NCBI GenBank assembly: GCA_964638515.1
Contig: CAZWZL010000004.1
Coordinates: forward strand, 1 to 64,000
Source: CAYPGJ01 sp964638515
GTDB taxonomy: Bacteria > Planctomycetota > Phycisphaerae > Phycisphaerales > UBA1924
Direction of reading: 5' to 3'
DNA length: 64,000 bases
The position numbers and the translations under genes are program-made. Below the pieces are notes generated by a model. The model was given only the letters and a program-made list of their open reading frames with translations, ran no database searches and was not told the DNA's origin. Position 1 is the first letter of the stretch, and the number at the start of each line of letters is the position of its first letter. Positions 54,302 to 62,567 of the stretch are shown here, piece by piece.

Positions 54302-55237
54302 ATGATTGTTCCGAGCGTCACCATTCTGATCAACGCGTTCAACGGGGCTCGCTTTCTCGAGCAGACAATCGAGAGCGTGCTTCGGCAAGAATGGCAGGAC
54401 TGGGAGTTGCTGCTCTGGGACGACCGATCGACGGATGCCACGGCGGAGATTTTCCGGTCGCGCCGTGATCCTCGATTCCGGTACATCCTCGCGCCCGACC
54501 ACACTCCGCTCGGACCGGCCCGTATCGCCGCCGTGAAGCACGCCCGTGGCGCGTGGATCGCGTTTCTCGATCAGGACGACCTGTGGACGCCGGACAAGCT
54601 TGCCCGGCAGATGGCGCTGGCGTGCGAGCCGGCCGGCCGCCGCCCGCTCGGGCTGGTCTACGGGCGTGCAGCGATTCTCCATCCCGGAAACCGCACGTCG
54701 GTGCATGATCATCGTCATGAGCACGGCGAGCTTCCGGAGGGCGATATCTTCGACCGGCTGCTGGTCGATTCGTGCTACATCGGGATGAGCACCGCGCTGG
54801 TGCGCGCGGAGGCGTATCACGCGGTCGGCGGCTTCAGCGAGAGCTTCGACTATGCCATCGACTATCAGTTCTTTCTCGCGCTGTCCCGCAGGTTTGACGC
54901 GCGAGCGGTGCAGCCGGTGTGCTGCTGGTATCGAACGCACCCGGACTCGCTTTCGCAAACTCGGCGCGCCGAGGTACATGCCGAGGTCATCCGCGTCCTT
55001 GGGGAATGGGAAGGGATCGCGGATCCGGCGCTGCTCCGGCATCGTCGACGGGTGCACGAGACGTTGCTCGCGTACGAGCAAGCCCGGCTGGGGCAGGTTT
55101 GGCAGGGTCTGGCTCGCCTCGTTCGTCGCGGCTCGATCTCGTACCTTGCATCGCGCCCCTTCGTGCGGGCCGGTCGATCGGTGCGACGGCTGTTTCGGCC
55201 TTCGCCGTGGGCTCCTCCGGCCTACTTGGAGAAGTAA
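54302..55237 (+). CDS. Family 2 glycosyltransferase
   Basis: The 311-residue protein has the GT-A fold start SVTILINAFNGARFLEQTIE, LLWDDRSTDATAEIF, the segment ARGAWIAFLDQDDLWTPDKL with the metal-binding acidic motif, and VGGFSESFDYAIDYQFFLAL. It transfers a sugar from an NDP donor. Its last 16 bases overlap the end of the convergent aminotransferase gene. Confidence 0.92.
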   Translation: MIVPSVTILINAFNGARFLEQTIESVLRQEWQDWELLLWDDRSTDATAEIFRSRRDPRFRYILAPDHTPLGPARIAAVKHARGAWIAFLDQDDLWTPDKLARQMALACEPAGRRPLGLVYGRAAILHPGNRTSVHDHRHEHGELPEGDIFDRLLVDSCYIGMSTALVRAEAYHAVGGFSESFDYAIDYQFFLALSRRFDARAVQPVCCWYRTHPDSLSQTRRAEVHAEVIRVLGEWEGIADPALLRHRRRVHETLLAYEQARLGQVWQGLARLVRRGSISYLASRPFVRAGRSVRRLFRPSPWAPPAYLEK

Positions 55238-56439
55238 CGCAACACTCGAGTGAACGCGAGACACACGTCGTTCACGTCCGCGTCGGTCAATTCCGATCCC
55301 AGCGGCAGCGACAGCGTGGCGTTTCCGATTCGCTCCGCGTTCGGATGATCGCCCGGTTTCCACGCGAAGGCCTCGCGGTAGTAGGAATGCAGGTGAACGG
55401 GCACGTAGTGCACCCCCACGCCGATTCCTTCCGCGTGCATGGCGCTCAGAACCTGGTCCCGTGATGCGGACAATCGGTCGAGCGCCAGGAGAGGGGTGTA
55501 CAAGTGAAGCGCGTGGCGCGATTCGGGCTCGGGGTCCGGAGGAAGCCGGCACGGCAGCCCGACCAGCCTGCGTTGATACTCGCTCCAGATCTCCTGTCGC
55601 CGCAGGCTCCGATCCTCCAGACGGGCCAACTGGACCAGCCCGAGCGCGGCGCTGATGTCCGTCATGTTGCACTTGAACCCGGGCCTCGTCACCTCGTAGT
55701 GCCGATAGCCTCGGTCGCTGAAGCGGCGCCAGGCATCCGCGCTGAGGCCGTGCAATGCGAGGGTTTTGATCTCGGCTGCCAGCGCCGCGTCGCGGGTGAC
55801 CACCATTCCACCCTCCGCGGTGGTCATGTTCTTCGTGACATAGAAGCTGAAGCAGCCCGCGTCGCCCATGAGTCCGGAAGGCGTCCCGTGCCACGATGAC
55901 TCGATGGCGTGCGCGCAATCCTCAACAACCAGCAGCTCGTTCGCGCGCGCCAACTCCAGGATCGGCCCCATTTCGCAGCACCGGCCGCACATGTGCACCA
56001 CGAGAATGGCCCGCGTGCGTTCGGTGATGCGGCGCTCGATCGCGTCGGCCGACACGTTGAACGAGTTCTCGTCACAGTCGGCCAGGACCGGGGTCGCGCC
56101 GGTGTGAATGATGGCGTTGATGGTTGCGCAGAACGTCATGGGGGTCGTGATGACCTCGTCACCCGGCCCGACTCCCAGGCCAAGGAGCGTGAGGTGCAGC
56201 GCCGCGGTAGCGGAGTTCACCGCCACCGCGTGTGGCGCGCCCTTGTAGGCCGCGAACGCCTGCTCGAACGCCTGGACGCGAGGCCCGGTGCCGATCCAGC
56301 GGCTCCGGAGACAAGCGACGACTGCGTCGATCTCGTCATCGGTCATGGCCGGGGCCCCGAACACCAGCATTCGCTCGGGCGCCCGCACGGGCCGCCCGCC
56401 CGCCACGGCCGGCCTGCTGTCTTCGTGCTGGACGCTCAC
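55222..56439 (-). CDS. DegT/DnrJ/EryC1 family PLP-dependent sugar aminotransferase
   Basis: The 405-residue protein has SRWIGTGPRVQAFEQAFAAY, SATAALHLTLLGLGVGPGDE, VVEDCAHAIES, and the Schiff-base Lys in FSFYVTKNMTTAEGG. Family members aminate NDP-keto-sugars with glutamate as donor. The GTG start has AAGGAG 10 bases upstream. It is divergent from the family 1 glycosyltransferase, with 87 bases between. Confidence 0.94.
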   Translation of the reverse strand: MSVQHEDSRPAVAGGRPVRAPERMLVFGAPAMTDDEIDAVVACLRSRWIGTGPRVQAFEQAFAAYKGAPHAVAVNSATAALHLTLLGLGVGPGDEVITTPMTFCATINAIIHTGATPVLADCDENSFNVSADAIERRITERTRAILVVHMCGRCCEMGPILELARANELLVVEDCAHAIESSWHGTPSGLMGDAGCFSFYVTKNMTTAEGGMVVTRDAALAAEIKTLALHGLSADAWRRFSDRGYRHYEVTRPGFKCNMTDISAALGLVQLARLEDRSLRRQEIWSEYQRRLVGLPCRLPPDPEPESRHALHLYTPLLALDRLSASRDQVLSAMHAEGIGVGVHYVPVHLHSYYREAFAWKPGDHPNAERIGNATLSLPLGSELTDADVNDVCLAFTRVLRYFSK

Positions 56440-56526
56440 GAACCGCGCGCTCCTTCGGGGCTCTGTCGGGCAAGACTGACCACCCGCCTCGCGGTATGCT
56501 AGCGAGATCGGTACGCCACATCCCGC

Positions 56527-57738
56527 ATGAAGAGCCGTTTACGAATCGCGATCATTGGAGACCGTGGGATACCGGCGCGCTATAGCGGCTTCAGCAACCT
56601 TGCCGAGGAAGTGGCCACAAGACTCGTTCGCGACCATGGGATGGACGTGACCGTCTATTGCCGTTCGAACTACTTCCGGGATCGGCCCCGGATGCTTCGG
56701 GGCGTTCGGCTGATCTATCTTCCGGCGCCGGGTGGAAAGAGCTTCGAGAGCATCCTCCACAGCACCGTCTCGATTCTGCACGCCGCGTGCGGTCGCTTCG
56801 ACGTCGCGTTCGTGCTCGATCCCGGCAATGCTCCGTTTGTGCTCCCGCTCAAGCTGCGGCGATCGCCGCTCCTCATTCACACGGACGGCCTGGGGTGGCA
56901 GCGGCGCAAGTGGAGCCCGCTGCAGCGCCGATACTACAAGTGGTCCGAATGGGTCAGCACGCGTCTCGCTTCCTGGCTCGTCACCGATTCAGTCGCCATG
57001 TGCGATTACTACGCGCAGGAGTACGGCTCTGAATGCGCGTTCATCCCCTACGGCAGCCGCGTTGGGGATGAGCCTGTGGATGACGCGCTCGTTCGATTCG
57101 GGCTGAGCCCGGGCCGTTATCTGCTTGCCGTTGCGCGCATCGAGCCGGAGAACAACACCGATCTCCTGATTCGCGAGTATCGCGCCTCGGGGGTGACCAT
57201 GCCCCTGATCGTGGTCGGAGCCGCCCGATACGAGTCGGAGTACTCCCGGCGTGTGCTCGGGGAGCACGACGATCGCGTACGGTGCGTCGGCGCGGTCTAT
57301 GACTCCGCGCAGCTCAACGGCTTGCTGCGACATTGTCGGTTGTACCTGCACGGGCACGAGGTCGGCGGCACCAACCCGAGCCTTCTGCGCGCCATGCACG
57401 CGGGCGCGGCCTGCGTCCCGCTCGATGTGCCGTTTCACCGTGAGGTGCTGGGCGAGAGCGTCGAGTATTTCTCCCGTTCCGCGGGCTCGCTCGCGGGCTT
57501 GCTCCGTCGATTGGACGCCGACGACCGGCGGGTTCACGAGATCGCGTCGGTTTCTCGCCAGCGTGCCGGCGAGCTGTATCGATGGGACGCGGTGGCCGCG
57601 GCGTACGCCGACCTGTTCGAACGCATGCGCGACATCCGTCGCTCGGGCCGATCCTATCGTGCGTTATCCGGCGTTCGGCTGTACCGCCCCGAGACGTTCG
57701 AAGGCGCGGAGCGCTCTCTCGATGAAGGCGCACCATGA
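56527..57738 (+). CDS. Family 1/4-type glycosyltransferase (DUF1972-like N terminus)
   Basis: The 403-residue protein begins LRIAIIGDRGIPARYSGFSN, characteristic of DUF1972 glycosyltransferases. HTDGLGWQRRKWSPLQRRYY and the C-terminal GT-B donor-binding region (LAVARIEPENNTDLLIREY, then HGHEVGGTNPSLLRAMHAGA) follow. It probably adds rhamnose or another sugar to the growing glycan. Its stop overlaps the next start (ATGA). Confidence 0.9.
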   Translation: MKSRLRIAIIGDRGIPARYSGFSNLAEEVATRLVRDHGMDVTVYCRSNYFRDRPRMLRGVRLIYLPAPGGKSFESILHSTVSILHAACGRFDVAFVLDPGNAPFVLPLKLRRSPLLIHTDGLGWQRRKWSPLQRRYYKWSEWVSTRLASWLVTDSVAMCDYYAQEYGSECAFIPYGSRVGDEPVDDALVRFGLSPGRYLLAVARIEPENNTDLLIREYRASGVTMPLIVVGAARYESEYSRRVLGEHDDRVRCVGAVYDSAQLNGLLRHCRLYLHGHEVGGTNPSLLRAMHAGAACVPLDVPFHREVLGESVEYFSRSAGSLAGLLRRLDADDRRVHEIASVSRQRAGELYRWDAVAAAYADLFERMRDIRRSGRSYRALSGVRLYRPETFEGAERSLDEGAP

Positions 57739-58730
57739 GTTCCGAGCCGAGCGTTTCCATCATCGTGGTCAACTGGAACGTGGCTGACCTGCTCGACGTG
57801 TGCCTCCGCTCGATCGAGGCGCACGCGCCGTCGGGCCGGCACATCCAGGTCCTTGTCGTCGACAACGCTTCCACCGACAACAGCGTTGAGCTGGTGCGGG
57901 CGCGTCACCAGAACGTAGATCTCATCGTCAACACCGCCAACATCGGCTTTGCCCGTGCGAACAACCTCGCGCTGGAGCGCTGCGGCGCCCCCTTCATCAT
58001 GCTTCTGAATCCTGACGCTGAACTGCTGCCCGAGGCCCTTGAATCGCTGATCTCGGCGTTGGAGACCGACCCCGGCGTCGCTATCGCGGGCGCGATGCTG
58101 CTGAACCCCGATGGGTCATTCCAAAGGGGGTGTGGAGGCGCACTCCCGACTCTGGCCAACACCGCCTGGCATTCGTTTCGGTTCGATCGATTGATGCGCC
58201 GGCGGTGGGCCCCCCCGCCCCTGTTCTACGACGAGCACGACGCCGAGCTACGGGCCATGCAGTGGGTCTCGGGCGCGGCGATGCTGGTCCGCCGTTCGGC
58301 ATTAGAGCACCGTATTTTCGACGACCGATTCTTCATGTACGCCGAGGACATGGAGCTGTGCCACCGCATGACGACGGAAGGCCACTCGATCCGGTTTGTG
58401 CCGCACGCGCGGGTCAAGCACCACATGGGCGCGAGCATGCGTCGCCAGACCTCGCAGGCCATTACCGCTTCCCTGGTCAACGGGCCACGCGCTTTCTTCC
58501 GGATGCGCCACGGGGGCGTATCGGTGCTTTGTTTCGATGCGATTGTGTTTTTCGGATACTTGCTGCGATGGACCGGATTCGCGGTTCGGGCCGTGCTCGG
58601 GGCCGACGCCAACGCCCGACAGCGTGCGCACGACTACCGACGCTTTTCAATGGTGGCGGCGAAGCTCCTGATCACCCGCCGCCGGCCTTCCGCGCCAGCC
58701 AGAACTCCTGGAGCAGATCCGGCGCATTGA
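57735..58730 (+). CDS. Family 2 glycosyltransferase (rhamnosyltransferase-like)
   Basis: The 331-residue protein has VSIIVVNWNVADLLDVCLRS, VVDNASTDNSVELV, NTANIGFARANNLAL, LLNPDAELLPEALE and MQWVSGAAMLVRRSAL with FFMYAEDMELCHRM, the classic order in WbbL-type enzymes. It is translationally coupled to the upstream glycosyltransferase (ATGA). The last 59 bases overlap the 3' end of the convergent fusion gene. Confidence 0.92.
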   Translation: MSSEPSVSIIVVNWNVADLLDVCLRSIEAHAPSGRHIQVLVVDNASTDNSVELVRARHQNVDLIVNTANIGFARANNLALERCGAPFIMLLNPDAELLPEALESLISALETDPGVAIAGAMLLNPDGSFQRGCGGALPTLANTAWHSFRFDRLMRRRWAPPPLFYDEHDAELRAMQWVSGAAMLVRRSALEHRIFDDRFFMYAEDMELCHRMTTEGHSIRFVPHARVKHHMGASMRRQTSQAITASLVNGPRAFFRMRHGGVSVLCFDAIVFFGYLLRWTGFAVRAVLGADANARQRAHDYRRFSMVAAKLLITRRRPSAPARTPGADPAH

Positions 58731-60702
58731 CCCGCTGCGACGACACCTGCGCGAACGGCCGGAGCAGCTTTTCCCGAACGAACAGCGGCGGATGCACCGC
58801 CAAAAACCATTTTCGGCCCTCTTTGTACTGCCCCTGGACCACCACCTGGCCGCAGTTGTACTGACGGTGCTCCTCGATGGTCGTCAGCAGATGCCGGCAC
58901 CGATCTCCGTGCGTCGTGCAGATGAACACGCCGCCGGGCCGCAGCACGCGGTGCGCCTCGCTGGCCCACGCCAGTTGCATTGCTTCAGACAGATGCGTGA
59001 ACACGGAGAAGCAATAGACGACATCGAAGCGCCCGTCTTCGAATGGCAACGGCGGAGCCAGCTCGTTTCGGACGAAGGTGATTCCCGACAGGTTCGCGCG
59101 GCACCATTCGATGGACTCCTCGTTGTAATCCGAGCCAGTCAGCGTCAGGTCGCGCCCGGGCAGAAGCGACTTCATGTGGCGCAGCAGGCGGCCCGGGCCG
59201 CAACCCCACTCCAGAACGTCCAAGGAACACGCTTCCGTTGCTTCCGAGATCAGTCTGGCAAACTCGCCCGCGTGCCGCAGCCCCGAGTCTCGGTACTCCC
59301 GCCAGTCCACGTGATGCAAGGCGTCGAACGCCAGGTGCGCCGGCGGTGTTGCAAATCCCGGATTCTCCTGGACAAACCTCCGGTTTCGCGGCGCCGCTCG
59401 CGCTCGCGTCAGCCAGAAATACGCCATGTCCGCCGGTTTGAGCAGCCCGGCCCGGCGCACGCTTCGCAGGGCCAGGAACTTGGATCGCGACACCAACCCG
59501 CGGCGTTTCGATCGCCCACTTCCTGAATCGCTGTCGGCCTGCATCCAAGCCTCCTCGTCGTTCACGTTTGCCGTCCGCTCGTACAGCTCGACATAGCGAG
59601 GCGCGAGCGCCTCCCAATCGAATCTCTCGCGCGCGTTCTCGACGCCTCGGAGCGCATCCCGCGCGTGCGGCCGCGCCTGAAGATCGGAGAGCCTCTCGGC
59701 GAGCAGGCCGGGCTCCCGCATGTCCACGTGACACGCGTCGTTCGGGGCGATCCAACGAAAGTGCGCCGAGTCGTGCATCAGCACGGGCGTTCCGACCGCG
59801 AGAGCCTCGGCGATCACGAGGCCGAACGCTTCGAACACCGAGGGCACGACCATGACATCGGCCATGGCGTACAGATCGCCGATGGCGTCAGACGCCACAC
59901 GTGTGACACGCACGCGCTTCCCGAGACGATTCTTCGCTTCCTCGAGGATCGTCGGATCGCCCTGATCCATGCTTCCGTCGATCCAGAGCAGGAAATCCCC
60001 GCTCATTCGCTCGACCTCGCGGATGAGATGATCGACCCTCTTCTGTACACGGTTGATGGCGCCAACATACAGAATCAGAAACGTCTCTTCGTCGATGGAG
60101 TGCCGCCGACGAAGATCCGCACGTGTGTCGCTCGACGTGAATCGATGCACGCCCGGCTGCAACAGGGCCATCCGATGCTCGGACACGCCGTGGGCGAGCG
60201 CGTCGGTGTACGCCACAAGCCCGATCTGATGCAGGAAGTCACACGGCGGGTAGTCCGCCGGCGGCATCGAAGTTCCTTCCGTGTACAAGAGCCGAAACCG
60301 CAATCCGAGGCGATCTCGCAGACGGACGAGCGCCTTCGCGAGCGGTGGATCGATGCAGTGCACCACGTCGAAACGCCCAGATCTGAGGTGCGGCAGCAGC
60401 GCCAGCGCAAAGGTGGCGCATTCGGCATGCAAGGCGGTTTTGCCGACCAGCCGATGGATCGGCAGCCGCCGATTCAGCCAGCCGTTTCGGCGGGCGAATC
60501 GGAGCACGATCTCGCGCTCCCGAACCGGCCCGCCCCCCTTGAAGAGCTTGGCGTCCACCCGGTCTCCCAAGGCATGAAACAGGTTTGCGAACAACCGCTC
60601 GAATCCGCGCTGTTCGACGCCCACCCCGGGACACACCAATGCGACGCGCAGGCGCGCGCGCACCGGCTGTTCGAGCATTGACCGCTGATTCTCGGACGTC
60701 AC
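58672..60702 (-). CDS. Glycosyltransferase-methyltransferase fusion
   Basis: GTG 60702 or ATG 60678 could be the start; neither has a strong ribosome site. Residues ~1-370 form a GT-B family 4 glycosyltransferase: VCPGVGVEQRGFERLFANLF, LYVGAINRVQKRVDHLI, PSVFEAFGLVIAEALAVGTP. Residues ~390-676 hold a class I SAM methyltransferase: LDVLEWGCGPGRLLRHMKSL, FDVVYCFSVFTHLSEAMQ, EAHRVLRPGGVF. One enzyme could add and then methylate a residue, perhaps as a chain cap. Confidence 0.85.
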   Translation of the reverse strand: MTSENQRSMLEQPVRARLRVALVCPGVGVEQRGFERLFANLFHALGDRVDAKLFKGGGPVREREIVLRFARRNGWLNRRLPIHRLVGKTALHAECATFALALLPHLRSGRFDVVHCIDPPLAKALVRLRDRLGLRFRLLYTEGTSMPPADYPPCDFLHQIGLVAYTDALAHGVSEHRMALLQPGVHRFTSSDTRADLRRRHSIDEETFLILYVGAINRVQKRVDHLIREVERMSGDFLLWIDGSMDQGDPTILEEAKNRLGKRVRVTRVASDAIGDLYAMADVMVVPSVFEAFGLVIAEALAVGTPVLMHDSAHFRWIAPNDACHVDMREPGLLAERLSDLQARPHARDALRGVENARERFDWEALAPRYVELYERTANVNDEEAWMQADSDSGSGRSKRRGLVSRSKFLALRSVRRAGLLKPADMAYFWLTRARAAPRNRRFVQENPGFATPPAHLAFDALHHVDWREYRDSGLRHAGEFARLISEATEACSLDVLEWGCGPGRLLRHMKSLLPGRDLTLTGSDYNEESIEWCRANLSGITFVRNELAPPLPFEDGRFDVVYCFSVFTHLSEAMQLAWASEAHRVLRPGGVFICTTHGDRCRHLLTTIEEHRQYNCGQVVVQGQYKEGRKWFLAVHPPLFVREKLLRPFAQVSSQRVNAPDLLQEFWLARKAGGG

Positions 60703-60842
60703 GCGATCAAGGTATCTGCTCTGTATCGCCTGTGTCGACTCCGCCACGATTCTCCGGGGCTTTACGGGGCCGGGCTGGCGCGACGTCGCCCGGGGCCGGC
60801 CGATACCGTTTTTTGCCCGCCACGTTCGTTCAAGGAGTCTGC

Positions 60843-61100
60843 ATGCATCGCGAACTCGCCGCCTCAACGCCGTTTGTGGCCGCCGACGCCACAATGACCG
60901 ACGCGCACACGGTGATGCATCGCGCGGGGGCGTCCTGGGCGGCGGTCGTTCATCAGGGCGTCGTGGTGGGCATCGTGACCGCGCAGCAGACGTACACCGC
61001 TGACTCAGACGCCATGGTCATCGGTTCGCTCGATTCCGACCATGCCGAGCTCGTGTGGTTTGACCGCCCCGCTTCCCGGGCTTCCGGACTCGCCGCCTGA
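60843..61100 (+). CDS. Small CBS-motif-like protein
   Basis: The 85-residue protein starts at ATG 60843 with AAGGAG 5 bases upstream. Residues 14-50 (VAADATMTDAHTVMHRAGAS, then WAAVVHQGVVVGIVT) resemble a single CBS motif, the half-module that binds adenosyl ligands when paired. No other domain is present, so it would have to dimerise. The last 96 bases overlap the 3' end of the convergent flippase gene. A real gene is likely from the ribosome site and motif, but it is short. Confidence 0.55.
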   Translation: MHRELAASTPFVAADATMTDAHTVMHRAGASWAAVVHQGVVVGIVTAQQTYTADSDAMVIGSLDSDHAELVWFDRPASRASGLAA

Positions 61101-62546
61101 GCCGAATCGCTTCCGGATCGCGTTGCGGACCGCCCCGATTTCCCGCAGCGTGACGACGCGCAGAGCGACGATCGTCGCCGGGTAGGTCAGGCTCACCACG
61201 AGCAATCCGAGCACCGAATCGGACAGCCCGAGCCCCATGCTCAGGCCGATGGACGCCGCGCTCGCCGCCGCGACTCGAGGCACGCACGCGAGTCGTATTC
61301 GGAACCCGACGACGCGTTGCGTCAGGATGAGGGCTGGAACGAGGCCCACCAGCAGGTCTGTCGCGAGCCAGGCGTATCCGACGCCGAGCAGTCCGTGATG
61401 CGGGATCAGCCATGCGAGGAGACCGGCCTTCGAGATCAACGCCAGCGCGGTGAGCCACAGCGCATACCGCTGCATTCCGGTCACCAGCAGGATCGGGGCC
61501 AGAATGAACGTCGCGGCCCTGATCGTGAGGGCCAGCGCGAGGAGTCGAAGCAGCGGCGTCGCTTCGCGCATCCCCGGCCCGAGCAAATCGAGCAGGAAGG
61601 AGGGCGTCACCTGCATGACGCAGAACGCTCCGGCCGCGATCACGAAGGCCGCCTCCACTCCCCGCTGCACGACAAATCGGAACTCCGCCTCGCGCTGTTT
61701 CCAGAAGGAGGCCATCACCGGAAACAGCGTCGAGCCGACGGCGTCGATGGCGATGAGCACGGGAAACACGAAGCGTTGGGCGCCCGAAAAGAGGCCCACG
61801 GCGCGAGCGTCCGTCAGCTTGGACAGCATGACGAGGTCCAAGCTGTTGTAGACCGCCACCATGAGCCCCGCAGCGCCCAGCGGAGCTGCGGCGCGAAAGA
61901 GCCCGACGCTCTCCCCGGCGAGCGGCCCTCTCCGTCCGATGGACGGCATCCGGCGGCCAAGGAAGAGGACCGCCACGAGCGTGATCGCGCGCGACGCCAC
62001 GAAGCAGCCGACCAGGGCTTCCAGCGAGCCTCCCCTGGCGCTCACCATCCAGATCATGGCCACGGAGGCCGAGGCTCCGATGATCTCCGCCCCGACATCC
62101 CGCTCCATGGTGAGATGCGCTTTGAAGAACGCTCGATACACGAGGGTCGGTGCGACGAACAGTGTACCGATGCCGCCGATGATTCCGGCGCGCACCATGG
62201 TGACCTCGTATCCAAGCCCCCACAGCAAGGCGAGCAGACAGATGATCGCCACGACGGCCTGAACGACCTTTGCGCCCGCAAGGGCGCGCAAGAGGCCCGG
62301 CTCTCGAGCCGGATTCCGGCAGATCTCCCTCACGGCGACGTCGGTCAGCGCGAAGTCCGCGATCCAGTCCGTCACCAGCAGCAGGGTGAGCACGAGCGAG
62401 TACTCGCCGAAGCGCTCCACACCCGCGTAGCGAACAACGATCACCGCGACAACGAACCTGATCGCGGCCAGCAAGGCCCTTCCGCCCGTCTGGCTTGTGG
62501 CGTTCTTGATCACGCTCCACAGAAGATTGGGATTGTGCTCATGCAT
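61005..62546 (-). CDS. Wzx-type polysaccharide flippase (oligosaccharide transporter family)
   Basis: The 513-residue protein has about 12-14 hydrophobic helices, a positively charged start, and the MATE/MOP-style segment ALLAAIRFVVAVIVVRYAGV then RFGEYSLVLTLLL. Wzx proteins flip undecaprenyl-linked glycan units across the inner membrane. The C-terminal ~30 residues (SGGESGSPGSGAVKPHELG) look like read-through and overlap the small CBS-like gene. Start ATG 62546; the ligase gene ends 21 bases upstream. Confidence 0.88.
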   Translation of the reverse strand: MHEHNPNLLWSVIKNATSQTGGRALLAAIRFVVAVIVVRYAGVERFGEYSLVLTLLLVTDWIADFALTDVAVREICRNPAREPGLLRALAGAKVVQAVVAIICLLALLWGLGYEVTMVRAGIIGGIGTLFVAPTLVYRAFFKAHLTMERDVGAEIIGASASVAMIWMVSARGGSLEALVGCFVASRAITLVAVLFLGRRMPSIGRRGPLAGESVGLFRAAAPLGAAGLMVAVYNSLDLVMLSKLTDARAVGLFSGAQRFVFPVLIAIDAVGSTLFPVMASFWKQREAEFRFVVQRGVEAAFVIAAGAFCVMQVTPSFLLDLLGPGMREATPLLRLLALALTIRAATFILAPILLVTGMQRYALWLTALALISKAGLLAWLIPHHGLLGVGYAWLATDLLVGLVPALILTQRVVGFRIRLACVPRVAAASAASIGLSMGLGLSDSVLGLLVVSLTYPATIVALRVVTLREIGAVRNAIRKRFGSGGESGSPGSGAVKPHELGMVGIERTDDHGV

Positions 62547-62567
62547 GACGACTTGGCCACCGTTGCA

